Shown here one piece after another: positions 20,632-29,307 of a stretch of 64,000 nt of DNA (the stretch's first letter is position 1; the number at the start of each line of letters is the position of its first letter). The notes under the pieces are model-generated. The model saw only the letters and a program-made list of their open reading frames with translations. It had not been told where the DNA came from and ran no database searches. Made by a program: the position numbers and the translations under genes. The DNA comes from Albibacillus kandeliae (lineage in GTDB: Bacteria > Pseudomonadota > Alphaproteobacteria > Rhodobacterales > Rhodobacteraceae), in assembly GCF_003116585.1 (NCBI RefSeq), contig NZ_QEHM01000011.1, positions 1-64,000 of the forward strand, written 5' to 3'.

Positions 20632-21149
20632 GTCGTGCTCCCTGCTGGTTCGAGCCGGATACAACCAACTCTCCGAACTACTATCAATGCCACGCGCCAA
20701 CTCACCCCTGTTTTTCGACAAAAACTTGCCAGCGCGCGACGCAAAGAGTCGCAGATGATCGCCGACCGCGCCGCGCCCTTTGGTGCTGGCGCCACGCTCC
20801 CTCTGGCACAGGCAGTTCCTGCGCAGATTCCGCCCGCCCTGTCACCGCGTGTCCGCCCCAGCACGTACCCCCCGCAGCGCGACCCGGCACTCGAAGCCGG
20901 CGACAGAGCCTGATTCCCTGCCCGCTCCTCTCCCGAACGGGCGAATCACCCCTGCCATCGCCACGACGCCGCCTTTGTCCCCGAGGGGGAAACAGCCCTC
21001 GCGATTCGGGCAGATTGCAAGATCGAAACGGTACCTCACCCCTTTTCGGCGCGCTTCCGCCCAATTTCGGCCAAGTTTGGCTCCCATTGATGGCGCGCCA
21101 ATTCTCTATCCACGGGTCGCACCGCGCGACGCGGCAAAACGAGGTTCAC
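20632..21149. other. 518-base divergent intergenic region between soxB and the Tad gene
   Basis: I see no gene here: the readings in this stretch lack ribosome sites and family resemblance. It must contain promoters for soxB (leftward) and the Tad cluster (rightward). On the minus strand the region around 20910-21000 can form GC-rich hairpins including arms GCCCG and CGGGC. It does not show the conserved core of a glycine riboswitch, which I looked for because sarcosine gives glycine. Confidence 0.5.
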
Positions 21150-22967
21150 ATGGCCGACCGCACTGGAACGAACCACATCAAGACGGGCTCCCGGCCCGAC
21201 CGCCGCCTTGCCGGATCGCGAACGCATGCCTTCCTCAGGGACGAGAGCGGATCGCTGGTGATCTTCGCCGTCTACATCTTCGTCCTGATGTTGATGGTCG
21301 GGGGCATCGGCATCGACCTGATGCGCTTCGAGCGGGACCGCGCCAAGCTGCAGTACACCCTCGACCGCGCCGTGCTGGCCGCCGCCGACCTCGACCAGGA
21401 ACTCGAACCGCAGGCGGTGGTCGAGGACTACTTCGCCAAGTCCGGCCTCGGGAACTACCTCAGCACGGTCACCGTCTCGCAGGGCCTCGGCTATCGCACC
21501 GTCTCGGCCTCGGCCAAGTCGACGGTGCAGACCCAGTTCATGCACATGAGCGGCGTCGACACCCTCAGCGTGCCCGCCAACGGCACCGCCGAGGAAAGCA
21601 TCGGTGACGTGGAAATCTCGCTGGTGCTCGACGTCTCCGGCTCGATGGCCAGCAACAGCAAGCTCACCAACCTCAAGAGCGCCGCCAAGGAATTCATCGA
21701 CACGATGGTCAACAGCACCGAGGAAGGCTCGGTCTCGATGTCCATCGTCCCCTATGCGACGCAGGTCTCGGTGCCCGAGTCCTTCCTGGACCGCTTCAAC
21801 ATCAACCGGCTGCACACCTACTCGAATTGCGTGAACTTCACCGCGGGCGACTTCTACGACACCGCCATCACCGAGACCGAGCCGCTCGAACAGACCATGC
21901 ACTTCGACCCGTGGAACTCGAGCGACCGCCGGCCCTACAACCAGTACGTCTCCGATCCGGTCTGCGAATCCGCCGCCTCCCGTGAAACGATGGTGATGCA
22001 GGAAGACGCGACCACGCTGAAGAACTTCATCACCAACTTCTATGCCGAGGGGAACACCTCGATCGACGTGGGCATGAAGTGGGGCGTCGCGCTGCTCGAC
22101 CCGGAAATGCGCCCGGTGATCAACGACATGATCACCGATGGCGAGGTTCCCTCGAACTTTGTCAACCGGCCCAACAACTTCAACAGTGGCGACGTCCTCA
22201 AGGTCATCGTGCTGATGACCGACGGCCAGAACACCGCCCAGTACTACCTCAAGGACGGCTACGGCGGCGTCGCGGTCGAGGATCGGGACAAGGTCACCTA
22301 CGACCCCAGCAAGGACTACCGCACCGGCAACTCCAACGTCTGGTGGAACGACACTGCCGATCGCTACTCGGTGCACGTCGGTCTCGATGCCGACGACGTC
22401 GACGGCGACGGCGTCACCGACGAGAACCTGTTCTACTGGCCCTTCAACGACAGCTGGCAGGACCACGCCTACGGCAACGGCAACTACACCGAAACGACCA
22501 CCTACTCCGTCAGCACGGGCGTCTGCCAATCCTACAAGAAGAACGGGTCCTGCCGACAGTACGAAACCAAGGAAGTGACCGAGACCAATACCTATTCCGA
22601 GACCGGTTCGGCCTCGCTGCTGAGCTACGCCGACCTCTGGGCCAAGACACCGCTCTATGCCAACGCGCGTGACAACTACGCCCCCTTCATGGGCAACTCT
22701 GCGGCCCGCAGCGACTGGTACGATGGCGTCTACAGCTACGTGGACTCGACCGAGAAGAACCAGCGCGTCTACGACATCTGCAACGCCGCCAAGGACGAGG
22801 GCGTGATCATCTTCGCCATCGGCTTCGAGGCGCCCGACAGCGGCCGCACCGTGCTGCGCAAGTGCGCCAGCTCCGATGCCCACTTCTACGATGTGCAGGG
22901 CCTCGAGATCTCCGACGCCTTTGCCTCCATCGCCACCTCGATCCGCAAGCTGAGGCTGACCCAATGA
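21150..22967 (+). CDS. TadG-like pilus assembly protein with von Willebrand factor A domain
   Basis: This membrane-anchored protein has 605 aa. The N-terminal RDESGSLVIFAVYIFVLMLM is the TadE/TadG-type prepilin-like segment, with one membrane helix at about residues 34-56. A vWA domain follows with the metal-site motif DVSGSMASNS at 161-170 and a later MTDGQN strand; the domain is long and interrupted by inserts, including a Cys-containing segment SYKKNGSCRQY. The ATG at 21150 has GAGG five bases upstream. The end overlaps the next gene by 4 bases. It probably acts in the Flp/Tad secretion or adhesion apparatus, but no other tad genes are in the window. Confidence 0.85.
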   Translation: MADRTGTNHIKTGSRPDRRLAGSRTHAFLRDESGSLVIFAVYIFVLMLMVGGIGIDLMRFERDRAKLQYTLDRAVLAAADLDQELEPQAVVEDYFAKSGLGNYLSTVTVSQGLGYRTVSASAKSTVQTQFMHMSGVDTLSVPANGTAEESIGDVEISLVLDVSGSMASNSKLTNLKSAAKEFIDTMVNSTEEGSVSMSIVPYATQVSVPESFLDRFNINRLHTYSNCVNFTAGDFYDTAITETEPLEQTMHFDPWNSSDRRPYNQYVSDPVCESAASRETMVMQEDATTLKNFITNFYAEGNTSIDVGMKWGVALLDPEMRPVINDMITDGEVPSNFVNRPNNFNSGDVLKVIVLMTDGQNTAQYYLKDGYGGVAVEDRDKVTYDPSKDYRTGNSNVWWNDTADRYSVHVGLDADDVDGDGVTDENLFYWPFNDSWQDHAYGNGNYTETTTYSVSTGVCQSYKKNGSCRQYETKEVTETNTYSETGSASLLSYADLWAKTPLYANARDNYAPFMGNSAARSDWYDGVYSYVDSTEKNQRVYDICNAAKDEGVIIFAIGFEAPDSGRTVLRKCASSDAHFYDVQGLEISDAFASIATSIRKLRLTQ

Positions 22968-23503
22968 CCGCGCGCCTGCTCCGGGCCGTCCGCCGCTTCC
23001 GCCGTTCCGAATCCGGAACCGCCACGGTCGAGTTCGCCATCACCTTCCCGGCCATGCTGGTCATGCTGCTCTCGGGCGTGGAACTGGGCATGATCTCGCT
23101 CCAGCACGCGATGCTGGAGCGCGCGATGGACATCACCGTCCGCGATATCCGCCTCGGCACCGGCTCGGCACCGCAGCACGACGATATCAAGGACCTGATC
23201 TGCGAACGCGCGGGCTTCATCCGCGACTGCAGCGACAACCTGCTGCTCGAGATGGTCCAGGTTGACCCGCGCGACTGGTCCGGCGTGGCCGACAACGCCA
23301 CCTGCACCGACCGCTCGGAAGAGGTGAACCCCAAGACCGAATTCAAGAGCGACGCCCCCGAGAACGCACTGATGCTGCTCCGGGCCTGCGCCAAGATCGA
23401 CCCCATCTTCCCCAGCACCGGGCTGGGCGCCAACCTCGCCAAGGATGACTCGGGCCAGTTCGCCCTCGTCGCCATCTCGGCCTTCGTTCAGGAGCCCGAA
23501 TAA
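22964..23503 (+). CDS. TadE-family pilus assembly protein
   Basis: This is a small inner-membrane protein of 179 aa. The N-terminal FRRSESGTATVEFAITFPAM segment has the pseudopilin pattern with Glu at position +5 relative to the Gly, then a single membrane helix (about 24-46). The rest is a periplasmic domain containing Cys residues at about 78, 85, 110 and 145. It overlaps the upstream vWA gene by four bases (ATGA), so the two are translationally coupled, and a second TadE-like gene follows three bases after its stop. Confidence 0.87.
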   Translation: MTARLLRAVRRFRRSESGTATVEFAITFPAMLVMLLSGVELGMISLQHAMLERAMDITVRDIRLGTGSAPQHDDIKDLICERAGFIRDCSDNLLLEMVQVDPRDWSGVADNATCTDRSEEVNPKTEFKSDAPENALMLLRACAKIDPIFPSTGLGANLAKDDSGQFALVAISAFVQEPE

Positions 23504-23506
23504 GCC

Positions 23507-24100
23507 ATGCAGACGAACACCTTCCGCACCCTGCTGAAACGATTCCGCGACGACACCTCCGGGGTGATCAGCCTCGAGTTCGTCATCATGATGCCGATCC
23601 TGTTCTGGACCTTCATGGCCGTTTACGTCTTCTTCGACGGCTACCGGCAGAGCGCGCTGAACCTCAAGGCCGCCTATACCATCAGCGACCTGATCTCGCG
23701 CGAGACCGAGGCGATCAACGATCCCTACGTCAACAGCATGATGAACGTGCTGCGCCTGATGACCCGCTCGGGCTCCGAGGTGGACCTGCGCATTTCGGTG
23801 ATCCGCTGGGATCAGGACGACGACCGCTACTACGTCTACTGGTCGGCCAACCGCGGCTTTGCCGCCGAGCTGACCGATGACAACGTGATCGACTTTGCCG
23901 AACGCCTGCCGGTCATGCCCGACGACGAAATGGTGATCCTCGTCGAGACCAAGAACGTGTTCGAGCCGGTCTTCGACGTCGGCATGAACGACATCGACCT
24001 CGACAACTTCGTCTTCACCCGTCCGCGCTTTGCCTCGAAGGTCGAATGGGACGCCGGCGAAACCGATACCGAGACCAACGTCCAGGACGACCCGGCCTGA
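23507..24100 (+). CDS. TadE-like pilus assembly protein
   Basis: The protein has 197 aa with FRDDTSGVISLEFVIMMPIL at about 12-31, the same pseudopilin-like pattern as in its neighbours, and one membrane helix (about 20-44). The remaining 150 residues are soluble, acidic and without Cys. It forms the third gene of a Tad minor-subunit cluster. Whether it is a minor pilin or a pilin chaperone cannot be told from the sequence. The tail (about 185-197) is mostly Asp, Glu and Thr. Confidence 0.82.
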   Translation: MQTNTFRTLLKRFRDDTSGVISLEFVIMMPILFWTFMAVYVFFDGYRQSALNLKAAYTISDLISRETEAINDPYVNSMMNVLRLMTRSGSEVDLRISVIRWDQDDDRYYVYWSANRGFAAELTDDNVIDFAERLPVMPDDEMVILVETKNVFEPVFDVGMNDIDLDNFVFTRPRFASKVEWDAGETDTETNVQDDPA

Positions 24101-24109
24101 TCCGCCGGG

Positions 24110-24592
24110 TCAGTCGCCGCGCTGCTCGCGCTCGGCGATCATGGCGGCCAGCATGTCGGCCAGCATCCGGCCCTGCTGGCCCGGCGTGACGCCACCGATC
24201 CCGATCCGACGGCCGACCCGCCACCACAGCCCGGGGCGCCATGCGCGCGCTCCCGGCGTGCGGGTCCGGATCATCATCCCGTTCGACGGCTTGAAGGCCA
24301 GCATCCCCCGCTCGACCGCCTCGATGTCGGCGACCTTCGCGATCAGCGTGCCGTCCGTGTCGTAAAGCCCCTCTTCGGTCAGCTCGACACGGGTCCGCGT
24401 GGCGCGGCGCATCTTCTCGCCCAGCCACAGCACCAGCACCCCCAGCACGATCAGCAGCGCCTGCCACAGCGGCGTCGGCTGCGCCTCCAGCGCGAGGTAG
24501 ATGGACAGCGCGCCCAGCATGACCAGCATGCTCACGCCCATCACGCGCCGCACCGGCGATGCGGCCACCACGGCCAGTGTCTTTTCGTCCAT
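24110..24592 (-). CDS. Two-helix membrane protein of unknown function
   Basis: The protein has 160 aa. Two predicted membrane helices lie at about 16-34 and 40-60, connected by a very short loop (EAQPTPLW), and a basic stretch GEKMRRATRTRVELTEEGLYD follows. The cytoplasmic C-terminal half (about 65-160) could be a PH-like or YdbT-type domain, with the strand-rich pattern TRVELTEEGLYDTDGTLIA and an end rich in helix formers. I do not recognise a named family. It converges on the Tad cluster with a 9-base gap between stop codons, so it is transcribed separately. Confidence 0.68.
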   Translation of the reverse strand: MDEKTLAVVAASPVRRVMGVSMLVMLGALSIYLALEAQPTPLWQALLIVLGVLVLWLGEKMRRATRTRVELTEEGLYDTDGTLIAKVADIEAVERGMLAFKPSNGMMIRTRTPGARAWRPGLWWRVGRRIGIGGVTPGQQGRMLADMLAAMIAEREQRGD

Positions 24593-24650
24593 CAGAGGGC
24601 CTCCCGGAATCCGGTGGCCCTCTTAGCGTGAAACCGCAGCCGCGAACAGG

Positions 24651-25610
24651 CTATTCCGCCGCCGCGCGCCGGACCATCACCTCGGCACCGGGCTCCTCCG
24701 GCTCGTCATCGACCATCTCCGCCGGAAAGCCCGGCGCGCGGATGTCGAGGCCGGTCGCCTCTTCCAGCCGCTTGATGATGTTCGGCGACAGCTCGCGCGC
24801 CCCGAACCGCGAAATCCCGTCCTGGAAGATCGAGATCAGCAGCGGGTTCACCTCCACCGGCACGCCGGCACGGTCCGCAACCGCCTGGAACAGCCCGATG
24901 TCCTTGGCGACAAGGTCCATGGTAAAGGAAATGTCGCGGCTGCCGTTCAGGATCACCTGGCTCTCGGTCTCGTGCACAAAGCTGGTGCCCGAGGAGATGC
25001 GGATCGCCTCGTAGGCCACGCCCAGATCCATCCCCGCCCCCTTGGCCACGGTCAGCGCCTCGGCGCAGCTCACCAGGTTGGCGGTGGCGAGGTAGTTGGT
25101 GATGACCTTCAGCACGCTGGCACTGCCGATCTCGCCGGTGTGCAGCACGCGCCGCCCCATGATCGTCAGAAGCGGCAGAACCCGCTCGAAGGTGATGCGG
25201 TCGCACCCCGCAAAGATCGAGATATTGCCGGTATCGGCCCGGTGACAGCCGCCCGACACCGGGCAATCCACAGCCGACCCGCCCCGTTCGAGGACCAGCG
25301 CGCCAAGGCGCCGGATCTCGGCCTCGTCGGTGGTCGACATCTCCAGCCAGATCTTGCCGGGGCCAACCTCCGGCAGCATCTCGGTCACCACCCGGTCCGA
25401 GATCACCGGGCTCGGAAGGCAGGTGATCACCACGTCGCAGTCGCGCATCAGCGCCGCTGCACTTCCGCCGTCCTTCGCCCCCTTCGCGACCGCCGCCGCC
25501 ACGAGATCGGGGTTCAGGTCGTGCACCGAGACGTCGATCCCATTGCGGATCAGGCTTCCCGACAGCTTGCCGCCGACGTTGCCCAGTCCGATAAAGCCCA
25601 CGCGCATCAT
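24651..25610 (-). CDS. NAD(P)-dependent beta-hydroxyacid dehydrogenase family protein
   Basis: This is an oxidoreductase of the 3-hydroxyisobutyrate dehydrogenase / tartronate semialdehyde reductase family, 319 aa. The Rossmann motif GFIGLGNVGGKL is at the N-terminus, the substrate-binding DCPVSGGCHRADTG stretch lies at about 118-132, and the catalytic Lys is in KVITNYLATANLV. The C-terminus is about 25 residues longer than usual and ends in a Glu/Pro-rich tail. Two adjacent ATG codons (25610 and 25607) are possible; the second has better spacing to GGAG. The substrate is not given by the context. Confidence 0.82.
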   Translation of the reverse strand: MMRVGFIGLGNVGGKLSGSLIRNGIDVSVHDLNPDLVAAAVAKGAKDGGSAAALMRDCDVVITCLPSPVISDRVVTEMLPEVGPGKIWLEMSTTDEAEIRRLGALVLERGGSAVDCPVSGGCHRADTGNISIFAGCDRITFERVLPLLTIMGRRVLHTGEIGSASVLKVITNYLATANLVSCAEALTVAKGAGMDLGVAYEAIRISSGTSFVHETESQVILNGSRDISFTMDLVAKDIGLFQAVADRAGVPVEVNPLLISIFQDGISRFGARELSPNIIKRLEEATGLDIRAPGFPAEMVDDEPEEPGAEVMVRRAAAE

Positions 25611-25733
25611 TCTTCTCCAACAAAAGCCCTGTCAGAGAAAGACTGCGCAGGCCGGAAACGGCCCGCGCGTCTGGTTGCGACATGAATTTGCGACACGCGC
25701 CGAACCTGCGGCGCATGACGTCTGGTCAGGCCA

Positions 25734-26501
25734 TCACTCGATGTTCTTTTCCGAGGCATCGGCCTCGCCCTTGATCCAGTAACCGGAGGCCTTGAGCCAG
25801 CCCAGCGGCACATTGCGCTGGTCGGTCATGTAGGCGCGAAGGGCCCGGGCGACGGCGGCCTCGGCGGCGATCCAGACAAAGGTCTTCTCGCCCAGTTCGA
25901 TAGCCTTCAGGGCCTCGATGTAGGGCGCCGGATCGGTGGCCGCGTCAAGCGGTCGGTGAATCCAGTTGGTGTCGAGTTCCGCCGCCGTGTCGAACCCCTG
26001 TTCGTCCGCCGGTCCGGGCACCGCGACAAGGCTGGTCACCTTCGTTCCCGCGCCCATCTCCTCGATATAGCGGCCGATGGCCGGCAGCGCGGTCTCGTCC
26101 CCGATCAGCAACCAGTGCGCGATGTCGCCCTCAATCACCTGCGAGCCGCGCGGCCCGCCGATCGACAGCGGATCGCCCACCTTTGCGCTGCGCGCCCAGT
26201 CGGCGGCAGGGCCGCCCTCGTGGTCCACGAAGTCGAGCACCAGCGAGTTCGCCTCCGCGTCATGGCGGCGGGGGGTGTAGTCGCGCCGCTCGGGCTCCCC
26301 GCCCTCGCGCGGGAAAAAGACCTTAACGTGATCGTCGGGCGAGGCCGACAGGAACCCGTCAAGGTCGTCGCCCGCCACGGTCACGCGGATCATGTGGGGA
26401 GTGAGATGGGAAACCTCGGTGACCGTGAGTTCACGGAACTTGAGCTCGTGGCGAACCCGCCGGATCACGGGGCGGTTCATGGTCTCGGAATCTTGCGTCA
26501 T
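25734..26501 (-). CDS. Siderophore-interacting protein (ferric-siderophore reductase-like)
   Basis: This is a cytoplasmic flavin-dependent reductase, 255 aa, of the ViuB/SIP family, which releases iron from imported siderophores. The N-terminal FAD-binding beta-barrel has RDYTPRRHD (flavin-binding RxYTxR) and the DFVDHEGGPAADWA motif. The C-terminal NAD(P)H-type domain begins near LLIGDETALPAIGRYIE. The ATG at 26501 is preceded by AAAGGA. No siderophore transport genes are next to it. The A+T-rich upstream segment (26650-26760) may hold an iron-dependent control site, but none was identified. Confidence 0.88.
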   Translation of the reverse strand: MTQDSETMNRPVIRRVRHELKFRELTVTEVSHLTPHMIRVTVAGDDLDGFLSASPDDHVKVFFPREGGEPERRDYTPRRHDAEANSLVLDFVDHEGGPAADWARSAKVGDPLSIGGPRGSQVIEGDIAHWLLIGDETALPAIGRYIEEMGAGTKVTSLVAVPGPADEQGFDTAAELDTNWIHRPLDAATDPAPYIEALKAIELGEKTFVWIAAEAAVARALRAYMTDQRNVPLGWLKASGYWIKGEADASEKNIE

Positions 26502-26921
26502 GTCTGTCCTTTCAATCCCCGGCTCAGGCAACTGCAGGACACAGACGCACATCACCGGGGCGGACTTGCGTCCGTCGGTTTTGTGCGTTGGTTCACGTTA
26601 ACGCTTACGATGGCGTCGCCTGCGGGCGGGCCTCCCGAGCATGTACGAGTGTTTTAGTCGGAAATCAAGAACCCCCGACTCCGGCGCGCGGCAATTCCTC
26701 CTCCCGCATGACAATGCGATCAATTCATGCGCAAGCGGCACCGCCTGCGACTCGCCCGATCATGGCGAATCCGGGGCGCTCGCCGCGCTCCACTGCTGGA
26801 CAGCGCTACAAACGCAAAATCAACCTCGGATTGTTTCCGTGTTGCCCCCGAAAACCCCTGCAAATGGGGCGAAACCGCGAAATTCGTCGCGATTTAATTC
26901 GAGCTGAATTATATCCAGAAC
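26502..26921. other. 420-base intergenic region without recognisable gene
   Basis: This divergent spacer carries the upstream signals of the siderophore-interacting protein gene (leftward) and the Hint-domain gene (rightward). It is less GC-rich than the flanking genes, particularly near 26880-26920, where AATTCGTCGCGATTTAATTC and neighbouring AT-rich bases look promoter-like. Readings in this region have no family resemblance and no good ribosome sites. Confidence 0.45.
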
Positions 26922-27644
26922 ATGAAAAATACGTACGAGTTGCCTTCTGTTAACCACCCTGCCGCTCTCCGCACGTTGCGGGGAGCGGAGGCAGACCCGC
27001 AGTTCGCGCGGCCTGACCAATCCGGATCCAAGCCCATGCAGCGCCGACGTCCCACCCGCCCCGTTACCGTCCACCCCGAGCTTCGCGAAGACCTGAACCT
27101 GCAGGAACTCAAGACCTTGTCCGCCGTGCTGGCGCAGATTTCGCAGATGCCGGTCGAGGACAAGATCATCAAGCGCCCGCAGCCCGCGCCCCGCGTCAAG
27201 CAGGCGCTGGACTGGTCGCTACCCGGCTTCGAGGGCAAGGCACGGGTCACCACCAACTTCGGCGAACTCCCCATCGAGGCCCTGCGCCGCCGCGACATGG
27301 TCAAGACCATCTCGGGCGCCTACCGCGAAGTGCAGTGGGTCGATACCATCCGCCTCGACGTCGACTTCATGGAACTGCACCCCGAGGCCGCGCCGATCCT
27401 GATCCGTGAACGCGCCATGGGCGGCCTCTACCCGCGCCGCAACATCCTCGTCTCGCCGGGCCAGCCCCTGCGCTACCCGCACCCGCACGGCGACACCATG
27501 AACCTCACCGCCGGCGAGGTCGTGGGCCAGCCCAACATCCTGCGGATGCACCGCAGCGAGATCACCTATTACCGCTTCCACTGCGGCACCGACGAGACGG
27601 TTTGTGTCGAAGGGTCGTGGTTCCACGTCTCGCCGCCCAAGTAG
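26922..27644 (+). CDS. Degenerate Hint-domain (hedgehog/intein-type) protein
   Basis: The protein has 240 aa. The N-terminal half (1-105) is polar, with a Arg/Pro-rich stretch QRRRPTRPVTVHPEL. The C-terminal half (about 105-240) matches the Hint fold as found in many Rhodobacteraceae proteins: GELPIEALRRRDMVKT, the strand RRNILVSPGQPLRY, AGEVVGQPNI and the ending YYRFHCGTDETVCVEGSWF. The usual entry motif with Cys-Phe-x-x-Gly-Thr before that domain is replaced by FEGKARVTTNFG, so the self-splicing nucleophile appears to be missing. It is probably a non-catalytic Hint fold; the ATG at 26922 has only a weak ribosome site. No partner is evident. Confidence 0.6.
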   Translation: MKNTYELPSVNHPAALRTLRGAEADPQFARPDQSGSKPMQRRRPTRPVTVHPELREDLNLQELKTLSAVLAQISQMPVEDKIIKRPQPAPRVKQALDWSLPGFEGKARVTTNFGELPIEALRRRDMVKTISGAYREVQWVDTIRLDVDFMELHPEAAPILIRERAMGGLYPRRNILVSPGQPLRYPHPHGDTMNLTAGEVVGQPNILRMHRSEITYYRFHCGTDETVCVEGSWFHVSPPK

Positions 27645-27766
27645 GACCGGCCCGGGCGCGCCCTTTGGTGCGCCCATGCACAGGGCCTGCCAGCCCGCGC
27701 CGGATTGGCGCAACACGTCGGGGCCACTAGATTAGGGCCAGCACCCACTCACGAGGAGGGCCCGAC

Positions 27767-28678
27767 ATGTCTCTCAGACCGACACTCGAAACCCGCAAGG
27801 CCATGCCCACGATGGAAGGCGCAGGCGTCAAGCTGCACCGCGCTTTCGGCTTTCAGGATCCGACCGAACTGGATCCCTTCCTGCTGTTCGACGACTTCCG
27901 CAACGAACGGGTCGAGGATTACATCCGCGGCTTTCCCTGGCACCCGCACCGCGGCATCGAGACCATCACCTACGTTCTCTCCGGCACCGTCGAACACGGC
28001 GACTCGCTGGGCAACACCGGCACCCTCGGCGCCGGGGACGTCCAGTGGATGACCGCCGGGTCCGGCATCATGCACCAGGAAATGCCCAAGGGGAACGCCC
28101 GCGGCCAGATGCACGGCTTCCAGCTCTGGGGCAACCTGCCCTCGGCCCAGAAGATGACCGCGCCGCGCTATCAGGACGTTACGGCCGGAGAGATCCCCGA
28201 GGTCATCGACGATGACGGCACCCGCGTCCGGGTGGTGGTCGGCACCTTCTGGGGCAAGACCGGCCCGGTCGACGGCATCGCCGCCGATCCGCAGTACCTC
28301 GACATCTCGATCCCGGCGGGAGTGAAGAAGACCTTCCGGATCGACACCTACCGCCGCGCCTTCGCCTATGTCTTCGAGGGCAGCGCCGCCTTTGCCGATG
28401 CCTCCGCCCCGACCGGCGTTCTGCTGGAAAAGGAAGTGGCGGGCGAAGAGGTCAACATCCGAGACCTCTCGGGCGACCGCACCCTGATCCGCTTCGGCAC
28501 CGGCGACGAGATCACCGTGCAGGCAGGCGACAAGGGCGTGCGCTTCCTGCTGATCTCCGGCGCGCCGATTGCCGAGCCGGTGGCCTGGCACGGCCCCATC
28601 GTGATGAACACCCGCGAAGAGCTGATGCAGGCCATGAAGGAACTCCGCAACGGCACCTTCATCAAGCCCGCGCACTGA
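27767..28678 (+). CDS. Pirin family protein
   Basis: This is a bicupin of the pirin family, 303 aa, with possible quercetinase or regulatory roles in other bacteria. The N-terminal cupin has the metal-site stretch PWHPHRGIETITYVLSGTVEH at about 56-76 (two His ligands close together, and the later His) and DVQWMTAGSGIMHQEMP, which supplies a further His and Glu. The C-terminal cupin contains RRAFAYVFEGSAAF. A GAGGAGGG ribosome site lies six bases before the ATG. A convergent TetR gene ends 15 bases beyond, with a perfect hairpin between them. Confidence 0.9.
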   Translation: MSLRPTLETRKAMPTMEGAGVKLHRAFGFQDPTELDPFLLFDDFRNERVEDYIRGFPWHPHRGIETITYVLSGTVEHGDSLGNTGTLGAGDVQWMTAGSGIMHQEMPKGNARGQMHGFQLWGNLPSAQKMTAPRYQDVTAGEIPEVIDDDGTRVRVVVGTFWGKTGPVDGIAADPQYLDISIPAGVKKTFRIDTYRRAFAYVFEGSAAFADASAPTGVLLEKEVAGEEVNIRDLSGDRTLIRFGTGDEITVQAGDKGVRFLLISGAPIAEPVAWHGPIVMNTREELMQAMKELRNGTFIKPAH

Positions 28679-28683
28679 GTTAA

Positions 28684-28707
28684 GCGCGCCGGGTCACACC
28701 GGCGCGC
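28684..28707. terminator. Hairpin between convergent pirin and TetR genes
   Basis: The arms GCGCGCCGG and CCGGCGCGC form a perfect 9-bp stem with a 6-base loop (GTCACA). The stem overlaps the stop codon of the TetR gene. No T-run follows on either strand, so it might limit read-through as a stable hairpin rather than act as a classical terminator. Confidence 0.4.
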
Positions 28708-29293
28708 GCGCCAACACCGCCCGGCGGGCCATGTCCAGATAGATGGTTTCGACCTCGTCCAGCGACAGGCGCCCGCCGCTGCGGTACCAGGTGTTCACAC
28801 CGTTCAGCATGGCAATCACCGCCAGCGTCGCGATCTTGGGGTCCGGCACGTCGAACACCCCCTCCGCCACCCCATCCCGCAGGATAGTCTCAAGCACGTC
28901 CTCGTAGCGGCGGCGCAGCGCCTCGACGGCCGCAAAGTTCTCCGGCGTCAGGTTGCGCAGCTCCATGTAGGCGATGAACACCGCGTCCAGCCGCTCGAGG
29001 TGAAACCGGATGTGGAAGCGGACGAAATCTTCCAACCGCGCCAGCGCCCCCTCCGGCCAGGGCCGCTCTCCCCGAGCATCGATCAACTCGGCCAGGTGGG
29101 TTTCCATCAGGTTGAACAGCAGGCTCTGCTTGTCCGAGGTGTAGTTGTAGAGCGCGCCGACCTGCACGCCGACCTCGGCAGCAATCTGCCGCATCGAAAC
29201 GGCGGCATAGCCATGCCGCGCAAACAGCTGCAGGGCCGCGTCGCGGATGCGCGGGCCGGTGACGTCGGAGCTTGAACCCTGTGTACGTGCCAT
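28694..29293 (-). CDS. TetR-family transcriptional regulator
   Basis: The regulator has 199 aa. The N-terminal DNA-binding domain (about 14-58) shows IRDAALQLFARHGYAAVSMRQI and GALYNYTSDKQSLL, with the recognition helix in VGVQVGALYNY. The remainder is the ligand-binding helical domain and belongs to a TetR_C-type fold. A palindrome that fits an operator lies 15-28 bases upstream of the start (29308-29321), which suggests autoregulation and possibly regulation of the divergent lipoprotein gene. The regulated pathway and the ligand are unknown. Confidence 0.85.
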   Translation of the reverse strand: MARTQGSSSDVTGPRIRDAALQLFARHGYAAVSMRQIAAEVGVQVGALYNYTSDKQSLLFNLMETHLAELIDARGERPWPEGALARLEDFVRFHIRFHLERLDAVFIAYMELRNLTPENFAAVEALRRRYEDVLETILRDGVAEGVFDVPDPKIATLAVIAMLNGVNTWYRSGGRLSLDEVETIYLDMARRAVLARAPV

Positions 29294-29307
29294 GCCCGCA
29301 GGCTATA

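Noticed and set aside
20632..21040. Glycine riboswitch in the soxB leader
   Set aside because: There is a GGGAGAGG stretch, but the conserved aptamer core and the CTCTCAGGC-type segment are missing in either orientation.
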